From contig JAGVWP010000029.1 in NCBI GenBank assembly GCA_018304985.1, forward strand, positions 1-45,925: a stretch of DNA of 45,925 nucleotides, read 5' to 3'. Under the pieces are notes generated by a model. It made no database searches, had not been told where the DNA came from, and saw only the letters and a program-made list of their open reading frames with translations. How positions within the stretch are numbered: position 1 is the stretch's first letter; each line of letters begins with the position of its first letter. Source of the DNA: Candidatus Pacearchaeota archaeon. Its GTDB lineage: Archaea > Nanobdellota > Nanobdellia > Pacearchaeales > GW2011-AR1. Of this stretch, positions 24,670 through 34,204 are shown in pieces. The position numbers and the translations under genes are program-made.

Positions 24670-25806
24670 ATGATAAAAATGAAAAAAAAGATGTTAATCT
24701 TAAGTTTGATATTGTTTTCTTTAACTGGAGTTATATTAACTTCTAGTTTAACAAGCGCTGTTTTCTGGGCATGCTTTTCAGACGGGCAGAGAATTGATTA
24801 CTGCAATCCAAATATTCCTGATAGAACTGCAAACTCTAATAATTACAAGCTTTGCATGGATAGTTTTGATTCTGCCAGAAACTGCTACACTCCTGGAAAC
24901 TGGAATGTTTGCAATACTCTGCCTCCAACATGCACTGGAGGAAGCGGTGGTGGAGCAAGTTTGGATATAACCCCTCCTGTAATAAATCTACAGAATCCTG
25001 TAAATAATTCTTTATACAAAGAAAGAGCAATACCATTTATTTTTAATTTAAGCGAGACAAGTGATGTTTATTATTTAGATCTTATTAATGGAAGAGGAAG
25101 ATGGACAAAAGTCTGTTCAAACTGCAAGTCTTATTCAAATAAAAGAAGCTTTAAGGAAGGCATAAACACAATAAGATTAAGAGCAAAAGACAGGGCTGGA
25201 AATGAAGCATTCAAAGATATAACTTTTTTCATTGATTCAAAAAACCCGGTAATTCATAAAATAGATCCTAAAAAAGGATGGGCTAACGGAACATTCATAC
25301 TGCAATATTCTGAGGATAATTTGAAAAAAATTAATTTAAGTTACGGAAATTCGGCTAAAGGATTTAAAGTCAGCAATCTTCAGGGTTGTGTTTCTGGAAA
25401 GAAAATGTGGTGTAAAATAAATAATATTAATTTAAGCCAGTATAATAATCAGGAAATTCAGTATTATTTCATGGTTGAAGACAATGCCGGAAACAGGGCT
25501 ATGTCAAGAATTGCAACTTTAAGCGTTGATACAATACTTCCAAAGATAAATTCAATAAACACAACAATAGATAATAATAAAGTTAAATTCAAGATTAACA
25601 TAACTGAAGTAAATTTAGATGTTGTAGAATACATGGATAATTCTGAGCTAAGGCCAAAATGGAAAAAATTATGCACTAGGTTAGATAATGGAATCTGTGA
25701 GAAACAGGTAAGCTTTAGAGAAGGAGGCCATAGCATTTTAATCAGAGTTAGTGATGATGCTGGCAATACGGCTAATAACCCGGGAATTAATATTAATATT
25801 GTTTGA
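24670..25806 (+). CDS. secreted Ig-like surface protein, A-B-A' paralogue 1
   Basis: Signal peptide; GRGRWTKVCSNCKSY..FKEGINTIRLRAKDRAGNEA; CVSGKKMWC; RPKWKKLCTRL. Confidence 0.75.
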   Translation: MIKMKKKMLILSLILFSLTGVILTSSLTSAVFWACFSDGQRIDYCNPNIPDRTANSNNYKLCMDSFDSARNCYTPGNWNVCNTLPPTCTGGSGGGASLDITPPVINLQNPVNNSLYKERAIPFIFNLSETSDVYYLDLINGRGRWTKVCSNCKSYSNKRSFKEGINTIRLRAKDRAGNEAFKDITFFIDSKNPVIHKIDPKKGWANGTFILQYSEDNLKKINLSYGNSAKGFKVSNLQGCVSGKKMWCKINNINLSQYNNQEIQYYFMVEDNAGNRAMSRIATLSVDTILPKINSINTTIDNNKVKFKINITEVNLDVVEYMDNSELRPKWKKLCTRLDNGICEKQVSFREGGHSILIRVSDDAGNTANNPGININIV

Positions 25807-25843
25807 TAACAGGATTTATTAATAATATTTCTATATTAGATAA

Positions 25844-26332
25844 ATGATTTTCGAAATAGATGTTTCTGGAGAAGATATTTTTGCAAAAGATTATACAATT
25901 GTAATTGCTGATAAAAATGATACTATAAGAGGTTTTAAGTTTAATAGTAAATCAATTCAAGATTTAGTATTAAATTATTCAAGCAACAAATATAGATATA
26001 AAGTGTCAAAACATGGTAAAGTATTATTAAAAATTAGAGTTTATTGTGTAGTTATTTATTATCTATTTGAAAATCTTAAAATAAGAAATAAGGAAATAAC
26101 TCTTGAAATATGCCGAGATTTTCACGGACATGAAAGAGAGATTACTTCACAATTAAAATTCTTTTTAGAAAATAAATTAGGATTAAAGATTAACTGCATT
26201 TATCTTAGATTGCCTAAAGGATCTAACGCAGATAAATATGCTTATTTAATGAGGAAAGATACTAAAAACCAGATAAAAGGCTATATAACAATAACTTTAG
26301 AGAATATTGAAAAATACTTAAAGAAAAAATAG
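25844..26332 (+). CDS. hypothetical protein
   Basis: 162 aa ORF, alpha/beta composition. Confidence 0.6.
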   Translation: MIFEIDVSGEDIFAKDYTIVIADKNDTIRGFKFNSKSIQDLVLNYSSNKYRYKVSKHGKVLLKIRVYCVVIYYLFENLKIRNKEITLEICRDFHGHEREITSQLKFFLENKLGLKINCIYLRLPKGSNADKYAYLMRKDTKNQIKGYITITLENIEKYLKKK

Positions 26333-26413
26333 TGTATCCGTGGGTTGTTTATAACCATAATCTAGTTACGCCCTTCTGGACTTAAACCAGATGAACTCTC
26401 TAGCTTGGATACA
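26333..26413. ncRNA. candidate structured RNA (closed multi-helix junction)
   Basis: P1 TGTATCC/GGATACA; GGTT/AACC hairpin; TCTGG-ACTTAAA-CCAGA 5-bp/7-nt hairpin; CTAG/CTAG and AGTT/AACT pairings. Confidence 0.45.
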
Positions 26414-26553
26414 TTAATTTTAATACTAAGAACTATTTAAGCCTTTTGGTTAAAAACATTCGGCTGGAAAAAGTTTTAAATACTTAGTTTAGATAATATA
26501 ATTATAATCTTCCCCATTGTTCAGCTTTTGGTTGAGCAATGGGATTTATATTT

Positions 26554-26823
26554 TTAATTTTCCCTGATAATTCTTTCAATACCCTCTTTTTTATTATTCA
26601 TCCAGAAATAAACCGAGACAAAACCAATCTCCATAAATATTAAAATTAGGCTTAATATAATAAGCAAGGATAAATTGTCATTTAGCATTTGAATAGAAAC
26701 AAAAATATAAGATAATATTGCGATAAAAAAAGATATTGCTACTGTCCAAATTACACTAATATATGTAAGGTATGTTTGACATCTAAAGTTAAGTAAAATA
26801 ATTTCTTTATTACTTAGCCCCAT
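26554..26823 (-). CDS. two/three-TM membrane protein
   Basis: 89 aa hydrophobic ORF overlapping the upstream gene by 10 nt. Confidence 0.55.
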   Translation of the reverse strand: MGLSNKEIILLNFRCQTYLTYISVIWTVAISFFIAILSYIFVSIQMLNDNLSLLIILSLILIFMEIGFVSVYFWMNNKKEGIERIIREN

Positions 26824-27002
26824 TTTCTAAGCCCGCCCATAAGGGCTAATATTGAGCCTATTATAAGAGAAAACATTGGAGCAAGAATTAAAGAACTCCT
26901 TGCAGGAATAAGTATTGCTGAACCGCCTAATCCAACTATAATAAGAATTATCCCGCATATTAGGGATAATAAATTCGCAGTTTCTTTAGCTCCTCTCTTC
27001 AT
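26814..27002 (-). CDS. two-TM membrane protein
   Basis: 62 aa; SD aaaaagagg. Confidence 0.6.
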   Translation of the reverse strand: MKRGAKETANLLSLICGIILIIVGLGGSAILIPARSSLILAPMFSLIIGSILALMGGLRKWG

Positions 27003-27197
27003 ATCTTATTCCTCTTTTTATTAATATATTTAATATAATTATCTTTTTAAAATGTTTGTTTTATGCAATAATTTCAGAGAATGATATATTATCCTTAATA
27101 AAAGTCGTAGAATTGAGTGGTAAACAAAATTTATAAACCAGATATCTATTATATAAAGTATATATTATAAAAGATATTTTGTAAGATATATAATAAA

Positions 27198-27671
27198 ATG
27201 GTATATAATAGAAAGGTTATATTGTTCTTTCTTAGCTTGTTATTTATTGTGCTGTTAATTTTTTTAGTTAAAGCAAATGATGTATTAACAGTAAAAACAG
27301 ATATTATCGGACCAAGAGTAAGCATACAAGTGCCTAATGAAATAGACTTAGGAAATATATCAAATGGAGATACTCCTCCTTGGATGAATTTTACAATAAA
27401 TAATACTGGAAATGTAAAAGTAAGAATTACTTCGGAATTGATTAATTCAGATCATGAAGTATTTAACTACATAGAGTTTGATACTACAACAGAAGCGATT
27501 AGAAGAGTTGATAATTTCACAACAACAATAAACAAACCTTCTCTAGATGAGATAACAAGTAAAAATATCAGCGTAAGAATAAATTTAGAAGATTATAATG
27601 GAACTGCAATAACTGAAGATATTCCTAACGCTCAAGCGCAGATAAGATTTTTAGCTATGGATGCTACATAA
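27198..27671 (+). CDS. secreted beta-sandwich-like protein
   Basis: Signal peptide; IDLGNISNGDTPPWMNFTINNTGNVKVRIT. Confidence 0.65.
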   Translation: MVYNRKVILFFLSLLFIVLLIFLVKANDVLTVKTDIIGPRVSIQVPNEIDLGNISNGDTPPWMNFTINNTGNVKVRITSELINSDHEVFNYIEFDTTTEAIRRVDNFTTTINKPSLDEITSKNISVRINLEDYNGTAITEDIPNAQAQIRFLAMDAT

Positions 27672-27786
27672 ATATAACTATAATAAGAATTATCATATAT
27701 TCTCCCCAACAATAATCTTAATATAGTCACTACAGCTATTATATATTATATAAATATATTATATAATTTATTAAAAGAGGGAAAAT

Positions 27787-28476
27787 ATGGGGAAACTAAT
27801 GGGATTAATTTCTTTAGCTATTATATATAGTATAATAATCTTAAGTATTTCAATAATTTCAACAGTTTCTGCTGTTGAAATCGGCATCTCTCCTGCGCAG
27901 GTTGAATTTAAAGCAGATGCAGGGCAGGAAGTCTGCAAAAAGGTAAGTGTATATTCTGGAGAAGAAGATAATTTAATTGGAAGTGATAAATGGTCTGGAG
28001 AGAAAACATTTGTAAAAGATATAAGAAAATATACTTTAAGCTCTTCTGAAAAAGGAATAACCTTCAAATATCCTAAAGAAGTATATGCTAGGAATAGATT
28101 AGAATTTAATGTATGTATTACAGGAGATAAATCTGGAACTTATTATGGTTCGCTTATATACAGCACAAACAGAAGCGCGGCTGTCGGGACATGGATAATA
28201 CTAAAAGTGAATGGGGATGTGGCTGAAGATGAAAATGATGAAGGCAATAAATCTAATGAAGAATCTATATTAAATAAAATAACTGGCAGGGTAACTGGCA
28301 TGTCTACAACGCAATTAGCAATGATTCCGATGCTGACTTCAACACTGATTTTATTTATATTTTTAATTTATTTTTTGAGATTAAACAAGAAAATTGATAA
28401 TAAAACTGGAAAAATCAAAAATAAAAATCCACTTAAAGAATTAAAAAAAGAAGTTAATGATAAACGCCGACGATAA
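27787..28476 (+). CDS. secreted protein with C-terminal TM anchor
   Basis: Signal peptide; VEIGISPAQVEFKADAGQEVCKKVSVYSG; TM MIPMLTSTLILFIFLIYFL plus basic tail. Confidence 0.7.
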   Translation: MGKLMGLISLAIIYSIIILSISIISTVSAVEIGISPAQVEFKADAGQEVCKKVSVYSGEEDNLIGSDKWSGEKTFVKDIRKYTLSSSEKGITFKYPKEVYARNRLEFNVCITGDKSGTYYGSLIYSTNRSAAVGTWIILKVNGDVAEDENDEGNKSNEESILNKITGRVTGMSTTQLAMIPMLTSTLILFIFLIYFLRLNKKIDNKTGKIKNKNPLKELKKEVNDKRRR

Positions 28477-28612
28477 AATAAAAATTATATATTTTTAAAA
28501 AAATTAACAACAGTTATTTAAAAGAAAGATTTATAAACCTCAATTATCTATATTCCATTATAGATGATGCAAAGCATACATTGCATGACTATAAAAAAGG
28601 GTTAAAAAGAGG

Positions 28613-30637
28613 ATGGCAAAAAGCAATTTATTGGTTAAGAGATTATTATTTTCATTGGGAATTCTATTTGGAGTTTTATTATTTGTTAGTTTTGCAAGTG
28701 CTGTAGTTTATATTTATGAACCTACAAATTTTACAAATTTTACAAAAACAAATGTCAGGTTTACTGTAAATTTTACTAATTCAACTGATGTTGCCGATCC
28801 AAATAATGCAACATTTTATCTTAATCCAAATGGAAATGCAACCCAGATTGTTGTAGGGGTTATTAATGGTACCTCTGGAGGAAGTTGTGGAATAACAGGA
28901 TGTTTTATTATTGTTAACCTTACTGTAGCTGATGGAAACTATAGTGTTAATGCAACTGTGCATAATATAACTAGAGATATAGCAAGCACTAATGCTTCTG
29001 TAAATGGCTCAGCACGCCTTGCTGATTCTATTACTTTTGACGCAACAGCTCCGGGAGTTGTTGTTAATGTAACAGGAAATGCAGCACAGGGAGGTCAGAA
29101 TTTTTCCAGAAATATTACTATAAATGTCTCTGTCAGTGATGCGACATTAAGCAGAATCAGTATGATATATCTTAATATTACTCCAATTAATGCTACAGGA
29201 GCTATTAATGGAACTGTTGTTGCTCAATTTAATTTAACAAATGCAACAAGTAATCTTCTCTCACTTCAATGGTGGAGTACTGGTCTTAATTCTACAGATA
29301 CTAATGGTTCAGTATGGAAAACAGATGCTATAAGTGAAGGGTTGTATAATATTACAGTATTTGCAAATGATACAGTAGGAAATGCCAATACATCCGTATC
29401 ATTTCAGGTAAGAGTTGACAGAACACGGCCACCAACGATAAACTTTACAAAACCTGCTAATGGAGATAATAGAAGCGGGACATTTGTTTTCAATACATCT
29501 GCATCTGATGCAAACAGCAGTATAAGTTCAATTATGCTAAATATCACTAATAGAAGCGGAGCGCAGAATGCAACTGTATTTGCTTCACAGGAAGCAGTAA
29601 ATGTTTGGAATTTTAGTTTTGATACAACAGGATATGCTGATGGATTATATAATATAACTGTTTATGTAAATGACACTGCAGGAAACCAGAATACAACTGC
29701 CGTAGTATATCAGTTAATATTTGATAATAATGCTGCAGTAATTACTCAAAGTTGCACTCCTAATCCTGTTGGAAGAGATGAGCAAGTAACCTGCAGTTGC
29801 AGCGGAAATGATGGAACAGCTGGATCTACTGGATCTGGAGTTAACACAACAACATTCACATTACATCCAACAACATCTGAAACAGGATCAATAGCAACAA
29901 CATGCACGGTTGTAGATTTGGCAAGCAATTCGTTAACTTCAACATACTTTTATAATGTTGGTAGTTCAGGTGGTGGAGGATCTTCAAGTGGTGGAGGATC
30001 TAGCGGAGGAGATGTAGTGCCTTCGAAGAAAACTGTAAGCACAATTGACAAAATAACACCTGGATCTGCAGAGATAATCAAGAACTTTGATAAAGAATAC
30101 GGATTAAAGGAAATAACTATTCTTGTAAAGAACCCTGCACAGAGTGTTTCGGTATCTGTATCAAAATATGATGGCAAGCCTGCTGAAGTAAGTGTTGAGA
30201 AATCAGGAGATGTTTACAAATATCTACAAATAAAGGTTGATAATATCGCTGATAAATTAGATAAAGCAATTGTAAGAATACAAGTTGAGAAATCATGGGC
30301 AAATGGCAAGAGTTTGACTAAAGATAAAATATCCATGTTTAAATTTATAAATAATGACTGGAAAGAGCTTCCAACAACATTTAAAGAAGAAGATGCAACC
30401 AATTACTATTATGATGTTGAGTTATTGTCATTCAGCTTTTTTGCAATTGGAGGCAAGGCAGGAGAAGCAGCAGTAACTCCAGAAGAAGCAACAACTGTTA
30501 ATGAACCAACAGCTCCAGCTGAAACTGGAACAACAAATAATAAAGCTGTAACTGGAGTGATAATTGGCATTGTTGTCTTAATAATTATAGTTGTTGTAGT
30601 GTTCTTTATTTATTCTAAGAAAAAGAGAAAGTGGTAG
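28613..30637 (+). CDS. large surface protein with Ig-like repeats and PGF-pre-PGF domain, C-terminal TM
   Basis: NITVFANDTVGN repeats; VSTIDKITPGSAEIIKNFDKEYGLKEITILVKNPAQSVSVSVSKYDGKP; Gly/Ser linker; C-terminal TM + KKKRKW. Confidence 0.85.
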   Translation: MAKSNLLVKRLLFSLGILFGVLLFVSFASAVVYIYEPTNFTNFTKTNVRFTVNFTNSTDVADPNNATFYLNPNGNATQIVVGVINGTSGGSCGITGCFIIVNLTVADGNYSVNATVHNITRDIASTNASVNGSARLADSITFDATAPGVVVNVTGNAAQGGQNFSRNITINVSVSDATLSRISMIYLNITPINATGAINGTVVAQFNLTNATSNLLSLQWWSTGLNSTDTNGSVWKTDAISEGLYNITVFANDTVGNANTSVSFQVRVDRTRPPTINFTKPANGDNRSGTFVFNTSASDANSSISSIMLNITNRSGAQNATVFASQEAVNVWNFSFDTTGYADGLYNITVYVNDTAGNQNTTAVVYQLIFDNNAAVITQSCTPNPVGRDEQVTCSCSGNDGTAGSTGSGVNTTTFTLHPTTSETGSIATTCTVVDLASNSLTSTYFYNVGSSGGGGSSSGGGSSGGDVVPSKKTVSTIDKITPGSAEIIKNFDKEYGLKEITILVKNPAQSVSVSVSKYDGKPAEVSVEKSGDVYKYLQIKVDNIADKLDKAIVRIQVEKSWANGKSLTKDKISMFKFINNDWKELPTTFKEEDATNYYYDVELLSFSFFAIGGKAGEAAVTPEEATTVNEPTAPAETGTTNNKAVTGVIIGIVVLIIIVVVVFFIYSKKKRKW

Positions 30638-30760
30638 AAAGGTTTGATAACATACTATATCTTGTTTGATTTATAATAGGTAAGTTATTGAGGTTGATTT
30701 AAATATTTATTAAATGAAAAATTTAGAACTATGAAGTTTTCAGGGGAAGTTTAGATAATA

Positions 30761-30805
30761 TCCCATATCTCTCCCTGATTTATCATAAATAGGTTACTGA
30801 ATAAA
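30761..30805 (+). repeat. dispersed repeat family A
   Basis: tcccatatctctccctgatttatcataaataggttactgaataaa. Confidence 0.6.
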
Positions 30806-30889
30806 AAGAACCAATATGTTAAGTTAAACTTAACATCAAGATTATATATAATCTTAAAGGTTCTTCTTATGACATCTCCTATAAAGACA

Positions 30890-30959
30890 ACCAAAGGTTT
30901 TCTTTATGAAACTTTCCTCTTACATGCCCAAGATTTTCTTTATCAAACTTTCCTTTTAA
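30890..30959. repeat. dispersed repeat family B, partial copy
   Basis: ataaagacaaccaaaggttttctttatgaaactttcctc...ttttctttatcaaactttccttt. Confidence 0.65.
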
Positions 30960-31049
30960 TAACTTAATTTAAACCTCTATTTTTAACTAAATAAAAATGA
31001 TAGGCTTTAAAAACATATTAAGCTTATTTAATTATTAAAAAGAGATAAA

Positions 31050-31403
31050 ATGCCTAATAAACAACTAATTAATTTTATAAAAGAGGCAAGAAAAAGAGAT
31101 TTTGATGATTTTCAGATTAAAGAGCCATTGCTGAAAAATGGCTGGCCTTTGGACGAGATTGAAAAAGCTTTTGCTAGCCTTAAACAGCAGGTTAAATTCA
31201 AGAATAAAATAACAATCTATCTTGATTCTGATGCTCTTAAAATAATTGATAAAAGAGCCAAGAAGAATATGTTTACAATAAGCGAGCAGATTGAGGATAT
31301 TTTAAGGCGAAGCGCTATAAACGCAAGAAAAATAAGGCGGGAAGAGGAAAAATTAGATGATCTTTTAGTTAGCTTATTCTCAAGAAAAACCTATAAAAAA
31401 TAA
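31050..31403 (+). CDS. hypothetical: N-terminal SHOCT-like helical domain + RHH-like C-terminus
   Basis: LINFIKEARKRDFDDFQIKEPLLKNGWPLDEIEKAF; ITIYLDSDALKIIDKRAKKNMFTISEQIEDILRRS. Confidence 0.65.
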   Translation: MPNKQLINFIKEARKRDFDDFQIKEPLLKNGWPLDEIEKAFASLKQQVKFKNKITIYLDSDALKIIDKRAKKNMFTISEQIEDILRRSAINARKIRREEEKLDDLLVSLFSRKTYKK

Positions 31404-31582
31404 ATTTTAATTAAAGATATAATTAATATAAGTAAATATAATAAATTAGGCAGAGGTATTATAATGATTCAAGATTATTTAATATACAACACTAAATTCC
31501 TCTTAAGGAGAAATTTAACATAATTATCAGATTTATTCAGTAAGTTTAAGGTTAAGTTATAGTAAATTGGTTCATCTAAAAA

Positions 31583-31674
31583 GAAAGTTTGATAAGTGGT
31601 TGCTGGATGCATAGAAACCCGCTGGAGGTTTTTATAAAGGAAAGTTTCATAAAGAAAACATTGGTTGTCTTTAT
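31583..31674. repeat. dispersed repeat family B, long copy (inverted relative to 11024)
   Basis: gaaagtttgataagtggttgctggatgcatagaaacccgctggaggtttttataaaggaaagtttcataaagaaaacattggttgtctttat. Confidence 0.75.
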
Positions 31675-31675
31675 A

Positions 31676-32236
31676 ATGAAAAGAACAATAACAATTAATA
31701 GGTGGGAATTTGATTTAATTAATCTTGCTATGGCCCTAATAGCCCTGATAATAGTTTTTTCTCTGATATTTTTTCTTATTCCGAGCTTGAAAGATAACAT
31801 AAAAGACATAAATGCAGAAAAAACTTCAGATAATACTTCTGTTTCTCAAAATAGCAATGCAATCCAGCAGGAAGCACTTATTATCCAGGTTATCGACGGA
31901 GATACATTTCAGATAAATACAGGCGATTATGTAAGGCTTATAGGAATTAATGCTCCTGAAAGAACTGAGAGATATTATGATGATTCAAAATTGTTTTTGG
32001 AGTCTTTGATAAACAATAAATCAGTTTTATTGGAAGGGGATTTAGACAATAGAGATAATTACGGGAGATTATTAAAATATGCTTATTCTTCTGATGGATT
32101 AATGATTAATTCAGAGCTAGTAAGGAGAGGCTACGCAGTTCCTATGGAGATTTCTCCCAATCTGAAATACAGAGAAAAGATAAGTAATGCTTATCAGCAA
32201 TGCATAAATGAGAAGTTGAGGTTATGCAATATCTAA
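31676..32236 (+). CDS. membrane-anchored thermonuclease (SNase) family protein
   Basis: IQVIDGDTFQINTGDYVRLIGINAPE; GRLLKYAYSSDGLMINSELVRRGYA; start revised from 31589. Confidence 0.85.
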   Translation: MKRTITINRWEFDLINLAMALIALIIVFSLIFFLIPSLKDNIKDINAEKTSDNTSVSQNSNAIQQEALIIQVIDGDTFQINTGDYVRLIGINAPERTERYYDDSKLFLESLINNKSVLLEGDLDNRDNYGRLLKYAYSSDGLMINSELVRRGYAVPMEISPNLKYREKISNAYQQCINEKLRLCNI

Positions 32237-32259
32237 TAGTTCAAAATTGTTCTGAAATC

Positions 32260-32310
32260 ATGCTATATCCTTGCCTAATTTATTAGGATAAGTTACTGAT
32301 ATTTATTAAA
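32260..32310 (+). repeat. dispersed repeat family A
   Basis: atgctatatccttgcctaatttattaggataagttactgatatttattaaa. Confidence 0.7.
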
Positions 32311-32340
32311 TAAAGTTAGGCATTATTATCTAAAAAATAA

Positions 32341-33015
32341 TTAGTCTTGAGCTAAACTAACCCTTATTTTTGATTTGCTGTATCCTAAAGCAATCAAAAA
32401 GGATATTAAATAGCCTATTATAAAAAATATAGCAAAGTTAATTATAATCATGATGTAATCCATTGACTCATATTCCGGCAATTTAGGCACTGGCCTGTTT
32501 AATACCTTAGCCTGCTCTTCAATAACTGTCCTGCTGCATTGATAATTTTCTTCACTAATATAAAAAGAGCAGAATTTGCTGCCAGGAACAAAAGCGCAAT
32601 CAACAGGGTATATTGGATCTATTTTAGCAAGAAAAACATTTCCTGCAATTGCATAAGCATATAATTTTTTATTGGAAGATATTTTATTAGCCATTTCCTG
32701 CTGCAGAGTTTTTGTATCTGACATTATCCTATTAAGAGATTCATTATTTTGAGTTTCTTTGGCTGTGTTAAACTGCTGACTTAAATTTAAAAATTTGCAT
32801 GAATAATCTCCAAGATTCTTATCCATGCTTTTAGTTGTTATAAATACTGAAAGTAAAATAAGAACAATTACAACCGGGAGAACTAATACTTTCCAAGTAG
32901 GCTTAAGCAACAACGGCTTGTTTTTATGCTTAACGTTAGATAGATTATTTTCAGGTATAGCATTAAGTAAAATATTTTCAGCAATTTTCACTTTTTTTGT
33001 TATCTTTTTTGCCAT
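32341..33015 (-). CDS. membrane protein, two TM
   Basis: 224 aa; N- and C-terminal TM. Confidence 0.6.
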   Translation of the reverse strand: MAKKITKKVKIAENILLNAIPENNLSNVKHKNKPLLLKPTWKVLVLPVVIVLILLSVFITTKSMDKNLGDYSCKFLNLSQQFNTAKETQNNESLNRIMSDTKTLQQEMANKISSNKKLYAYAIAGNVFLAKIDPIYPVDCAFVPGSKFCSFYISEENYQCSRTVIEEQAKVLNRPVPKLPEYESMDYIMIIINFAIFFIIGYLISFLIALGYSKSKIRVSLAQD

Positions 33016-33043
33016 TTTTCCCTTTTATCTAATTATTTTACTG

Positions 33044-33328
33044 TTACTTTCTAGATTTAGGTGCTATATAAACTTTCTGAACGGCAAAACTTTTGTAAAT
33101 TCCCTCAAGAATATCAGTGCCTGCATAGCCTGAAAGCAAAGAAAGCCTTGGATCAAAATTAAACACAATTCCGACGAATATTCCGATAATCAGGGCAATC
33201 AATACGGTAATTGTGTAATATCCCCATAAAATTCTTCTTCGCAAAGACAATGCTTTTAGTAAGCCAACAAAACCACGTGTCAGGCCTCCAATGCCTCCAA
33301 GAACTGCTGCAAGAAGAATTGGATCCAT
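33044..33328 (-). CDS. membrane protein
   Basis: 94 aa; hydrophobic; SD aaaaagagg. Confidence 0.6.
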   Translation of the reverse strand: MDPILLAAVLGGIGGLTRGFVGLLKALSLRRRILWGYYTITVLIALIIGIFVGIVFNFDPRLSLLSGYAGTDILEGIYKSFAVQKVYIAPKSRK

Positions 33329-33506
33329 TTGTCGCCTCTTTTTTTATAATTTTTATTTAATAATATAAATAATTAAAGTATGTTTTTAAGGGTTTTGGTT
33401 GAGGGAAATTTTGTATTGGTTCAGGACATATGTCCTAGTCTCGCACATAAAATGGAAAAGAAGGATTTAAAAGATATAGAATCTAATAATATATAATAAA
33501 AAGAGG

Positions 33507-33740
33507 ATGGGAATGAGAGTATCAACAAAAAGGGCTATAAAGAGAGTTATTGCAATAGCATTATTATTTCTAGGAGGCTACTACTTATTAACTGCCGCTG
33601 GAATAATTCAGTCTATTGTAGTTTTTTTTGGATATTATCCAGATAATAAAACATTAGCTCTTATTGGAATTGGGATTATCGTAATCGCTTTGCTTTTAGA
33701 TGATATTTGGAGAGCAAAGATAAAAAATGCTTTCTCTTGA
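33507..33740 (+). CDS. small two-TM membrane protein
   Basis: 77 aa; SD aaaagagg. Confidence 0.6.
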   Translation: MGMRVSTKRAIKRVIAIALLFLGGYYLLTAAGIIQSIVVFFGYYPDNKTLALIGIGIIVIALLLDDIWRAKIKNAFS

Positions 33741-33939
33741 TACTTTTGAAAAATACGCTTGGCAAACTATAATTGCATTTATAATCGGTTTACCTCCAAT
33801 TATTATTACTACAACAAAAGATAAAATTATTTGGATAATAATTTATACAATTCTTATTTTAATAGGTGTTACTTTATTTTCAATAATAAAAAATTTAATA
33901 AAATCTAGTAAGAACAGGGAAGTAAGCATTAGCAAATAA
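33727..33939 (+). CDS. small two-TM membrane protein
   Basis: 70 aa; 14-nt overlap with upstream gene. Confidence 0.55.
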   Translation: MLSLDTFEKYAWQTIIAFIIGLPPIIITTTKDKIIWIIIYTILILIGVTLFSIIKNLIKSSKNREVSISK

Positions 33940-33949
33940 ATTACAGAGT

Positions 33950-34022
33950 TATGGCATCCGTCAATCCTACTCCCCACACCAACGCTAAAGTGTATGTGGC
34001 TTTCGTCAGGTCGCGTCCCCCT
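33950..34022 (-). ncRNA. candidate GC-rich structured RNA
   Basis: GC-rich island in AT-rich DNA; minus-strand TATA-like ttaaatata about 22 nt before GGGGGACG; CCACAUAC/GGUGUGG hairpin; CGACC/GGAUUG outer pairing. Confidence 0.55.
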
Positions 34023-34204
34023 ATAAAATATCTAGGTTATGCTTATATTTAAGGTTTTTGTTTTGATTGATCTATTTGGTAAAACTTAACAATCGTTAAT
34101 CTAAAAAGGCTTTTTTCACAAATTCTAAATGACTACAGAAAAATATGGTTAGAAATACATAATTAAACTGCAGATATATATACCATTAAAAACGCCTTCT
34201 ATTC

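Noticed and set aside
26333-26413. tRNA gene
   Set aside because: 7-bp acceptor-like ends and an anticodon-like arm, but no T arm (no GGTTCRAATCC) on either strand and position 33 is C
29746-30402. Several antisense ORFs within the PGF-pre-PGF gene
   Set aside because: Mirror the biased codon composition of the sense gene; no independent support
31589-31675. N-terminal 29-codon extension of the SNase ORF
   Set aside because: Entirely derived from repeat family B; ATG at 31676 starts the conserved protein
34021-34100. C/D box sRNA adjoining the GC-rich island
   Set aside because: No RUGAUGA/CUGA box pair with suitable spacing could be identified
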